A stretch of 52,310 bases of DNA from Gemmatimonadota bacterium. Lineage in GTDB: Bacteria > Gemmatimonadota > Gemmatimonadetes > Gemmatimonadales > Gemmatimonadaceae. The DNA lies in the NCBI GenBank assembly GCA_028287345.1, contig JAQBPV010000189.1, forward strand, positions 1 through 52,310, read 5' to 3'. A program made the position numbers and the translations under genes. Shown piece after piece: positions 44,801 through 51,669 of this stretch; the first letter of the stretch is position 1; each line of letters opens with the position of its first letter. The notes under the pieces were generated by a model. That model had not been told where the DNA came from. It did no database searches and saw only the letters and a list, made by a program, of their open reading frames with translations.

Positions 44801-47800
44801 CCGGCGGAAGTCCTTCGTCGAGACGCGGGTTTGCGGCCATCGTGCTCTGTACCGCACCCGCGAGCACGAGATCGCAATCGCCGGCAGCCAGCATGCGGCG
44901 CGCCATTCCGATCGCGGACTCGAACGAGCCGCGGCCAGCGTCGAGCACGACGTTGGCCCCCTGCAGATCGAAAAGGTTCGACACGCGTCCCGACGCGACG
45001 TTGGGCATGAAGCCGATCAGCGTATACGGATTGCTCGGCTGTGCGCCCTTGACCACAGCCTCGACGAGTAGCGCGCTGAGTCGCGTGAATTCGGTATCCG
45101 CGAGTTCGGCGGCGCCGCGCTGTTTCGCCAGGCTGCGCTTGAGCCGATCGATGTACACTCGGCTCGTCGATGCGGCGCCGTGCGCCGTCTTCGCCGTGGT
45201 GCCGAGTGCAATGCCGATACGATCGCGGAAGCTCTCCCAGCCGGTGACGCCGGCAAGCGCCTTGTCGGCGGCCATGGCGACGAGATACTGTCCGCCGTCC
45301 ATGTGCTCGGTGACATCGGGGAGCAGGCGCTTCTTTCCGGGAAGCTTGAGGCTGCGCCGCTCGAAATGTCGCTGGCCTCCGGCCTGCGCGGCGATGCTTC
45401 CGTCGACCCCGGGAAAGAGTGACCCCACACCGACGACGACAAGCGATTGCCGGGGTTGGGACGGCGGCGTGACGAAGCGACGATGGTACGCCGCGTCGTA
45501 CTCCTCGAGAATGAGATGCGCGTTCGTGCCGCCAAAGCCGAAGCCGTTGATGCCCGCGCGCCGCGGATTCCCATCGACGTTCGGCGTCCACTCCGCAAAT
45601 GAAGTGGGAATGACGAACGGTGATTCGGCGAGATGGAACGTCGGATGTGCGCTCACGAAGTTGTGCTGTGGCGGAACGCGTCGCTCCGTGAGTGCGCGCG
45701 CCACCTTGATGACCGACGTGGCGCCAGCGACCCAGCCAGTATGGCCGGTGAGCCCCTTTACGCTCTCCATCCAGATGGGCCTCAGGTCCGGGCGGCGATC
45801 GCCGAACGCAGTGCGCAGCGACTCGAACTCCGTGGCGTCGCCGACGGTTGTGCCCGTCCCGTGCGCCTCGATGTATTGAATGGAGTTCTGATCGATGCCC
45901 GTCTTTTCATACGCTCGCTTCATGGCGAGCACCTGCCCCTCGGAGCGCGGCACATTGACCGACGCCGACTTGCCGTCACTCGCGAGGCCAACGCCGCGGA
46001 TCACGGCGTGAATCCGATCGCCTGCGGCAATTGCGTCGGGCAGGCGCTTGAGAGCCAGAACCGCGGCGCCTTCGCCAAAGATCACGCCGTCGGCGCGTGC
46101 GTCGAATGGGAAGCAGCCGGTGGACGACAGCCCCTTGAACTGGCCGAACAGCACGTTGATCCCGGGTCCCGGTGAGAACACGCCGCCCGCAACAACGAGA
46201 TCGCTCTCACCGGCCGCCAGCATCTTCGCGCCGAGATCAAGAGCGTAGAGCGATGCCGCGCACGCGGCGTCGAGCAGCGTGACGTCGGCGCTTGCACCGA
46301 GCACACGCTGCACGACGCTCAGGTAAGTCGGATACGGCGCGAGCGCATCGGCCTCGCCGATCTCCATTTCGCCGAGCCCATCGAGCACTTCGTTCAGCGC
46401 GGCTTTGAGCGGCGCGGCTTCGTCGAGCATCGCAAGCGCATCGCGCACGGTGCGCATGGCGAGCGCTTCGTCGTACTCCTTGATGCCGTCGGCCGTGGAG
46501 CCGAGCAGGCAATGAATGCGCTTGCCGTTGGAGCCGGAGACAAGCGGAGCCACTGCGCCGTGCACGCACTGCACGAGTGCGTTGGCGAGCAACCGCTGCG
46601 CGCGGGTGAGCGCCTGGAACTCGTCGGCGGAGTACGGCAGACGCGGATCGCGCTCGATGGAGCGCACAATGCCCGCGAGGAGACTGTATGCCTTGTCCGG
46701 AACGACGTCGCCCGCGGACTGGAAGTCCGCCGACATCATGGGATCGAGAATGCTCAGATCACCGATGCCGCTTACGCCGGACCCGATGTTGCTCCACAGC
46801 TCGTCAGCGTCGCGTGCGGCAGGTAGCACGCAGCCGAGGGACACAATGGCAACGGGGATGGGGCCGTCATCGCGAAGGGAGACGGTGGGTCCCTTCGCCG
46901 CGCTCTCTGCGGGGCGCGGGTCCTTCGACTCGCTGCGTTCGCTCGGGATCACGCCTGGCTGCGCGACAGTCTCCGGCTCGTCGGGGAGAATCTTGCGCAC
47001 GATGCGACTGAGCGTCGCCCCTGCCGCGCACTCGACGAAGGTACGAACGCCCGCGCCATGCAATGCTTCCACCGTGGCGCGAAAATCGAACGCGCGCACG
47101 AAGTGCGACGACAGCACGCTGGCGACGTCCACGTTCGTCGGATAGAGCCCGCGTTCGATTGGCGAATACACGGGCGTCGTCAACGGACGATATGTGCGTC
47201 CGCGCAGCGCCGACTCGAAGAGCCTCACCGCGGGACGCAGCATGCGGGAATGAAACGGATGCCGGCTCTTGAGCACCGTGCCCATCGCTCCGTGCGCCGG
47301 TAGCTGGTCCGCAAGACGCTGGATGTCGGCCCTCGGGCCGGAGATCACCACCTGGTTGCCGAGATTGACGCCAGCCAGATCGACACCGCTCACACCGATC
47401 TTGCTCAACAGCTCTGCCGCGCGCGCCGGGTTCACGGACACGGCCAGCATGGCGCCGTCGCCGTATGCCGCGTCGCGCAGCGCGTTCACGCGCGCAACGA
47501 CCATCTCCACGCCTTGCAGTGCGTCGTACGCACCGCCGACACAGAGGGCGGCGAGCTCACCGAAGCTGTGGCCTACCAGCACGTCCGGCTTGGCGCCAAG
47601 CGCGATTCGCCGCTCGCCGATGATGACGGCGGCGAGAAAGATGCCGAGCTGGTCGAGCTCGGGACACTGCTTGAGAAGTGCGTCGTGCGCTTCGTCCGAC
47701 GTCGATTCCACGAGCGGCAGAAAGCCGTGGCCCCACGCCTCGCGTGCCACCTTGTCGGCGTGCGCGAAGTAACGGCGCGTGTCTGGCTCTGTAGCGTACA

Positions 47801-48491
47801 GGTCGCGCAGCACGGCGATGTCGTACGAGCCCTGCCCCGGAAACATGAAGGCGAGCGACATGCCGGGAAGCGGCGCAACGTCGGGCGTCCGGGGTGCCGC
47901 GCCAGCAGATGCAGCGCTCTTCTCGTCGCTCAGGATGCGCGGTTGCGCGCGCTCGGTGGCGACTTGCTTGCCAAGTTCGCAGATGGCGTCCGAGAACATC
48001 TCCTTCAGATACTTCCCGCCGGCATGGCACCGCTCGGCGTACGACGGCCCCGTGAGACGCTCGATCAGCTCGGAATGCTCGGAGATAAAATCGCCGAGGC
48101 CCGGCGGAAAGGGCGAGACCTCGTAGTTCGTCTTGTCCACGAACACGATCGTCTGGTATCCCGCGCACACCGGCTGCCCATCCTCGCGGACCACGCGGAA
48201 GCAGAGGCGGATGCTGGACCGCGTGCGCTCCTCCTGCGTCATCAGGATGCCGACTTTTTCGCCAAGCCGGACGGGCGCGATGTTCCGCGTATAGCCTTCG
48301 CGTGTCAGCAGGATCAGTTCGTCGAGCTCCGCGCGCGAGCCAGGCTTCGCTTCGGGGAGGATATCGAACAGCAACGTCTCCCGGCCGGCGCATTGGAACC
48401 GGAAGTTCGTGATGTAGTGGTGTGTGCCGTATGCCATCGTGTCTTCGAAGAAGACCTGATAGGGGACGGCAAAGAAGGACGGTGAAGTCAT
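41859..48491 (-). CDS. Megasynthase 1: hotdog-AT-KS-CLF-KR-DH iterative polyketide/fatty-acid synthase
   Basis: 2210 residues from the ATG at 48491 behind GGAG. Domains: hotdog, about 1-135 (FFEDTMAYGTHHY, recalling enediyne-type thioesterases); AT, about 212-500, active Ser309 (GHSFGE) and His414 (HPFH); KS, about 543-1000, Cys744 (DAACAASL), His877 (EAHGTGT), His917 (TGHTG); chain-length-factor-like domain, about 1015-1270, Arg1187 replacing Cys; PfaA-like KR with its structural half at about 1450-1600, cofactor loop TGGGRGVTA (1607-1615), Ser1785, Tyr1798; DH, about 1905-2185, His1925 (HIVNGAPTLP) and Asp2100. No ACP, enoyl reductase or thioesterase inside. It should make unsaturated chains on the separate ACP. 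The stop overlaps the PPTase start. Confidence 0.9.
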   Translation of the reverse strand: MTSPSFFAVPYQVFFEDTMAYGTHHYITNFRFQCAGRETLLFDILPEAKPGSRAELDELILLTREGYTRNIAPVRLGEKVGILMTQEERTRSSIRLCFRVVREDGQPVCAGYQTIVFVDKTNYEVSPFPPGLGDFISEHSELIERLTGPSYAERCHAGGKYLKEMFSDAICELGKQVATERAQPRILSDEKSAASAGAAPRTPDVAPLPGMSLAFMFPGQGSYDIAVLRDLYATEPDTRRYFAHADKVAREAWGHGFLPLVESTSDEAHDALLKQCPELDQLGIFLAAVIIGERRIALGAKPDVLVGHSFGELAALCVGGAYDALQGVEMVVARVNALRDAAYGDGAMLAVSVNPARAAELLSKIGVSGVDLAGVNLGNQVVISGPRADIQRLADQLPAHGAMGTVLKSRHPFHSRMLRPAVRLFESALRGRTYRPLTTPVYSPIERGLYPTNVDVASVLSSHFVRAFDFRATVEALHGAGVRTFVECAAGATLSRIVRKILPDEPETVAQPGVIPSERSESKDPRPAESAAKGPTVSLRDDGPIPVAIVSLGCVLPAARDADELWSNIGSGVSGIGDLSILDPMMSADFQSAGDVVPDKAYSLLAGIVRSIERDPRLPYSADEFQALTRAQRLLANALVQCVHGAVAPLVSGSNGKRIHCLLGSTADGIKEYDEALAMRTVRDALAMLDEAAPLKAALNEVLDGLGEMEIGEADALAPYPTYLSVVQRVLGASADVTLLDAACAASLYALDLGAKMLAAGESDLVVAGGVFSPGPGINVLFGQFKGLSSTGCFPFDARADGVIFGEGAAVLALKRLPDAIAAGDRIHAVIRGVGLASDGKSASVNVPRSEGQVLAMKRAYEKTGIDQNSIQYIEAHGTGTTVGDATEFESLRTAFGDRRPDLRPIWMESVKGLTGHTGWVAGATSVIKVARALTERRVPPQHNFVSAHPTFHLAESPFVIPTSFAEWTPNVDGNPRRAGINGFGFGGTNAHLILEEYDAAYHRRFVTPPSQPRQSLVVVGVGSLFPGVDGSIAAQAGGQRHFERRSLKLPGKKRLLPDVTEHMDGGQYLVAMAADKALAGVTGWESFRDRIGIALGTTAKTAHGAASTSRVYIDRLKRSLAKQRGAAELADTEFTRLSALLVEAVVKGAQPSNPYTLIGFMPNVASGRVSNLFDLQGANVVLDAGRGSFESAIGMARRMLAAGDCDLVLAGAVQSTMAANPRLDEGLPPDGVCLLAITTPEFAASHALSVVSRLEVGADARELRVSPPHGEGANGTGKATLHRVEMGGAQPATTVSGLTEIARALDDVTTAGVAAIVRFETTVTRDSRPQRAPRTTRRSTALKRRSSLLARVSGAVDISVVEAALAAAAEPVGFFTPALFTSALPQTAPRTPRSPLYLVDQPAMLTALRDRGMLASPGSYVATPAALGLADTFRVDLSTDDTIRESLASLDCARFDAIIAVKDLSHSEGDSLLDLSAPSDALLDLLFAVARHAYPRIQTGETALATMCLGGVAGAELHAFTGLAGGFMKAMARELPHGVCKSLITDAFDPVKALAQLASEFGVAQSGPVEVCYDGATRRYTRLVPVPQVTVDRRPYIDAKSVVIATGGGRGVTALMAEELLQRFGCTVVLLGRTDPFSMPQHVLEMDAARFKAYEPEYYKEVSARDRTVKPAAMRRQYQSFAAGREIAGVLRQLATLPGRVEYRSVDVTSAADVDRVVGEVTAKFGRVDLVMHGAGVQISTRLENRKLSDFRQTIGTKIGGLRNLYSACRKHVVNDVHYHLLTSAFSYIGNDGQPDYGAANEALNRLAQHMNAAGHGGYWTSLAWLAWDGIGMTRGSEYAVLVTERGLHGITADEGRSLFATLMAGRPSAAANILLTNAERRLLSVDVADDVQVARSGFEPGPVTIAGPSWRLDLASAPYLGEHIVNGAPTLPGTFELAMVIEAACAARPGLAVAAAENIILSRFVKVTEGRPLELRSVAQVVSETTSETIVRVALISDFVHKNGAVLQKDVVHFEADVRLTSRAVTLSGPLARWHEFAGRNAVDPYMDPLAPVQLRGTFACLHDIVIGDERRRARFRITQPHLLSSLRQFRVPPVLLDAMLRLTVVEADGAGTAPVFVPERIERVRVVSPLSEEQLSATGRDIFIVAAAPEVDKELLNARWVQALDGEGRTLALVEFGTARRVEGQVLRDVTARPSLARRSTAVRVMS
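46872..46951. repeat. Repeat-like hairpin element inside the AT-KS linker
   Basis: An 80-base segment encoding the odd linker VIPSERSESKDPRPAES of megasynthase 1 (about residues 514-545). It contains a perfect inverted repeat GCGAAGGGA/TCCCTTCGC (46872-46880 with 46890-46898) and a run CCTTCGACTCGCTGCG. The look is that of a dispersed REP-like element captured in frame. No second copy was seen in this window, so the repeat nature is inferred. Confidence 0.45.
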
Positions 48492-48565
48492 CACAGTCTC
48501 CGCGGACAGTCTCGGGGCGAAGATTGTATCATCCAAAGAGGGTGTACGCCATGCTGCGGCACATT

Positions 48566-50197
48566 TCACACGGCCGCGCCGCGCGCGATCCTTGTGCGCA
48601 GTCGTTCCGGCCAGAGCGCAGGGTCCTCCGCGGGATAGACGTTTAGCGACGGTCCGCCCGCATCGAGGAGGTCGTCCAACTCGCAGTCGAGCATCCGCTG
48701 CACCGTACGGAGTCCCGACCGTGTCGCACCAAGCACTCCGTGAAAGAGCGTGCTGGCACCGCACAGGGAGAGATTCTCGATGCCGGACTGCGAACGAAAG
48801 CCGAAGGGCCACGCCTGCCACCTGCTCTTCTCCGACCCGTATGTGTGGCCGTCGGTGCCGCAGGTGTAGAACTCGTTCGTGAGGGGAGTGCCCAGTGCGC
48901 GGAAGACGACGCGATCCTTGAAGCCCGGAAATTGGGCGTCGAGCGTCGCGACGAAGTTGTCCATCACGCGCTCCTTGAGTGCGTCGTACTCCGCACCGCG
49001 ACTGCCTTCCGGTGTGCCCGCATATTTGGCGAACGGCGCACGGTTGACCATCCGAAAGAGCTCGACCGTGTGCACACCTTTCCGTCGCGCCGTGGGATCC
49101 TTGAGCGACACCGCGGAGACGAACATCCCATCGAGACTTGTGTCGCGCGGGATCATCGGGGCGAACGCCTCTCGAAACGCCCGTTCGATGTCCGCGTCGC
49201 GAAACAACCAGTAGTTGCCCGAATCCATTCCCGCCTCGCGCAGATCCATGTCCACCGCCATGAACATGCTCAGCGTGGAGAGTGAGTAGCGCGTGCGATC
49301 CACCAGGCGGCGCGCCAACCACGGCACGTCGTCGGCATCCACGAGCTTGCCGAGCGTCACCGATGGATCAGCGTTGCTGAGCACGTGCGCGGCGCGCACC
49401 TCGGTTCCGTCGGCGAGCCGCACTCCGAGCGCGCGCCCACGTTCGACGAGGATGCGCTCGACGCGCGTGCTGAGGTGGATCTCGCCACCCGAGCGCTCGA
49501 GTGAGCGCACGAATGCGCGCGCGATCGCCGCGCCGCCTCCTATAGGGTAAAAGGCCCCTTCGAGATAGTGATTGAGGAGTGCCGCGTGAAAGCCTGCTGT
49601 GACCATCGACGGCGGCAACCCGTGATTGCCGCATCGCGCGTTGAGGAACGCTCGGCACAGCGGGTCGCGCACGAAGTGGTCGACGAGCGCGCGTCCATTT
49701 CTGAGCGCCCAGCGCGGCGTGAGCGTCGACCGTCGCAGTGCGTTCGCGAGATCACGACGGCGTCGTGCTTCCACGATCGCGACGAGCTCGCGCACCATGT
49801 CCTCACACGTGCGGAGCAACGCAGCGATACCTTCTCGGTCCGCCGGAAAGCGGTGCCCAAGCGCGGCAGCGAACGCGTCGCGGCCCTTTGGAATATCGAA
49901 CTGCTCGGCGCCGAGACGGACGTGATCGATGGCGTCCGGATTGACCTCGCTGAACTGGACGTCACCAGAAATGCCAAGGCCTTCGTAGACCCGACGCATG
50001 AATCCGTTCGGGCCGAACTCACCGAGGTAGTGTACGCCGCTGTTGAAGTGATAGCCGCCGAGCGTAAACGAGTGGCAGTAGCCGCCCGGCACGTAGTGTT
50101 GCTCGAAGACGATAACCTTGCGACCAGCGCGAGCGAGTGCAACGGCGGCCGTGAGTCCGCCGGCGCCCGAGCCGATTACGACGACATCGGCGTCCAT
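48566..50197 (-). CDS. FAD-dependent oxidoreductase, RetSat/CrtI-like
   Basis: 543 residues from the ATG at 50197, preceded by GGGAGGA. The FAD-binding start VVVIGSGAGGLTAAVALARAG is followed by VIFEQ-type FEQHYVPGGYCHSF. GAFYPIGGGAAIARAF and AHVLSNADP are typical of the phytoene desaturase, carotenoid isomerase and all-trans-retinol 13,14-reductase group. The C-terminal NLSLCGASTLFHGVLGATRSG completes the FAD site. Such enzymes desaturate, isomerise or saturate conjugated polyenes. As first gene of the operon, 74 bases before the megasynthase, it probably tailors its polyene product. No phytoene synthase or other carotenoid gene is present here. Confidence 0.88.
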   Translation of the reverse strand: MDADVVVIGSGAGGLTAAVALARAGRKVIVFEQHYVPGGYCHSFTLGGYHFNSGVHYLGEFGPNGFMRRVYEGLGISGDVQFSEVNPDAIDHVRLGAEQFDIPKGRDAFAAALGHRFPADREGIAALLRTCEDMVRELVAIVEARRRRDLANALRRSTLTPRWALRNGRALVDHFVRDPLCRAFLNARCGNHGLPPSMVTAGFHAALLNHYLEGAFYPIGGGAAIARAFVRSLERSGGEIHLSTRVERILVERGRALGVRLADGTEVRAAHVLSNADPSVTLGKLVDADDVPWLARRLVDRTRYSLSTLSMFMAVDMDLREAGMDSGNYWLFRDADIERAFREAFAPMIPRDTSLDGMFVSAVSLKDPTARRKGVHTVELFRMVNRAPFAKYAGTPEGSRGAEYDALKERVMDNFVATLDAQFPGFKDRVVFRALGTPLTNEFYTCGTDGHTYGSEKSRWQAWPFGFRSQSGIENLSLCGASTLFHGVLGATRSGLRTVQRMLDCELDDLLDAGGPSLNVYPAEDPALWPERLRTRIARGAAV

Positions 50198-50291
50198 AGC
50201 GCGGTCCTCCCGGCTAACCTTTCGCAGCAGCGCATGACCGGGAAGTCGTCAGCGACTCCGCGCGGGGCATCGGCTGTCGACCTGCGCGGCT

Positions 50292-50320
50292 ATTCTAGTT
50301 CTCCTGGCGGTCTATCGCAA
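50292..50320 (-). promoter_or_regulatory. Probable promoter of the polyketide operon
   Basis: On the minus strand TTGCGA (50315-50320) and TAGAAT (50292-50297) are 17 bases apart, predicting a start near 50285 and a leader of about 88 bases before the FAD enzyme gene. It is the best-spaced candidate in the 257-base gap after pilC. Confidence 0.5.
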
Positions 50321-50390
50321 TCGAAGCGCGTTGGCATCTTCGACACAGCCCGCGCCCACCGCATCATTCTGAGGTGGCCCATTTCAAAAG

Positions 50391-50426
50391 CGCGACCGCG
50401 ACAGTAAAAACTGCGCGATCGCGACA
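50391..50426. repeat. 13-base direct repeats upstream of the polyketide promoter
   Basis: CGCGACCGCGACA (50391-50403) and CGCGATCGCGACA (50414-50426) differ at one base and are 23 bases apart, two helical turns. The second includes the palindrome CGCGATCGCG. They lie 70-110 bases upstream of the predicted -35, so they could be activator sites, or simply the 3' end region of pilC. Confidence 0.4.
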
Positions 50427-50454
50427 ATTGAAATTGCGTGCTGAGCGAGAGCCT

Positions 50455-51657
50455 TTACTGCACCGCGTTGATCATGTCGAAGATCGGCAGGTACATGGCG
50501 ACGACCATGCCGCCGACCACCACGCCGAGGAACACGATCATCACCGGCTCCATCAACGACAGCAAGTTCGACACTGCCGCATCCACCTCTTCATCGTAGA
50601 AGTCGGCGATCTTCGACAACATCTCATCGAGACCACCGGTCTGTTCTCCGACCGCGATCATCGAGATGACCATCGGCGGAAACACGTTCGACTTCTGCAG
50701 CGGCGCCGAGATCGTTTCACCGCCGGCGATGGACGTCCGTGACTCCATGATCGCATCGCTGATGACGCGGTTGCCCGCCGTCTTCGCCGTGATCTCCAAG
50801 CCATCGAGAATCGACACACCAGAGCCGATCAGCGTACCGAGCGTACGCGTGAAGCGCGACACGGCCGACTTGCGGAGCACGTCGCCGAGGACCGGCGCCT
50901 TGAGCATCAGCTTGTCGATCATCAGCTTGCCGTTGCTCGTGGTGTAGTACCGCTTGAGAAAGATCACGCCCCCCACGACCGCAGCCACGGTGACGAGCCC
51001 GCCGATACCGCGCAGGAACTTCGACATCTCGATGACGACGCGCGTCGGAAGTGGCAGTGGCAGACCCACGCTCGCAAACATCTTCTCGAACACGGGAATG
51101 ACGAAGATGAGCAGCACGCTGATGGCGATGAACGCGACGCTCGAGATGACGCCAGGGTAGATCATGGCGCCCTTCACCTTTCTGACGAGGGCGTCGTTCT
51201 TTTCCATGAACGTCGCGAGACGCATCAGGATGGTGTCGAGAATACCGCCCGCCTCACCGGCGGCGACCATGTTGACATAGAGCTCGCTGAACGCCTTGGG
51301 ATGCTTGCCCAATGCGTCGGCGACGGTGTGTCCCGACTCGACGTCGAACACGACGGCGTTCGTGACGTCCTTGAGCGCGGGGTTCTCGCTCTGCTTCGCG
51401 AGAATGTCGAGCGCCTGGACCAGCGGAAGTCCGGCGTTGATCATCGTCGAGAACTGTCGCGTGAAGATGACGATGTCGCGCATCTTGATCTTGCCGCCCG
51501 ACTTCTTCTTCTTCGCGACGGCCGCCTCGTCGATCTTGACGACGTTGAGGCGCTGCCGCTTGAGCTGCGCAACGACCTCATCGCGGCTCGGTGCCTCGAT
51601 CGTCGCGGTGCGAAGGTCGCCGTTGAGGGCGCGTGCGGTATACGTAAAGGCTGGCAT
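50455..51657 (-). CDS. pilC: Type IV pilus inner-membrane platform protein PilC
   Basis: 400 residues. Two tandem T2SF domains: the first with MRDIVIFTRQFSTMINAGLPLVQALDIL and VYVNMVAAGEAGGILDTIL-type residues; the second with SRFTRTLGTLIGSGVSILDGLEI and MISMIAVGEQTGGLDEML. Three TM segments (AFIAISVLLIFVIPVF, GGLVTVAAVVGGVIFL, PVMIVFLGVVVGGMVVAMYLP). It anchors the pilus assembly and retraction ATPases. AAGGA precedes the ATG at 51657, 12 bases after the pilT stop, so the two are cotranscribed. No defects are seen. Confidence 0.95.
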   Translation of the reverse strand: MPAFTYTARALNGDLRTATIEAPSRDEVVAQLKRQRLNVVKIDEAAVAKKKKSGGKIKMRDIVIFTRQFSTMINAGLPLVQALDILAKQSENPALKDVTNAVVFDVESGHTVADALGKHPKAFSELYVNMVAAGEAGGILDTILMRLATFMEKNDALVRKVKGAMIYPGVISSVAFIAISVLLIFVIPVFEKMFASVGLPLPLPTRVVIEMSKFLRGIGGLVTVAAVVGGVIFLKRYYTTSNGKLMIDKLMLKAPVLGDVLRKSAVSRFTRTLGTLIGSGVSILDGLEITAKTAGNRVISDAIMESRTSIAGGETISAPLQKSNVFPPMVISMIAVGEQTGGLDEMLSKIADFYDEEVDAAVSNLLSLMEPVMIVFLGVVVGGMVVAMYLPIFDMINAVQ

Positions 51658-51669
51658 CGGTTGTCCTTC

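Noticed and set aside
48492-49322. Upstream extension of megasynthase 1 to 49322
   Set aside because: The extension is out-of-frame sequence of the FAD enzyme gene; the ATG at 48491 has a ribosome site and begins the hotdog domain.
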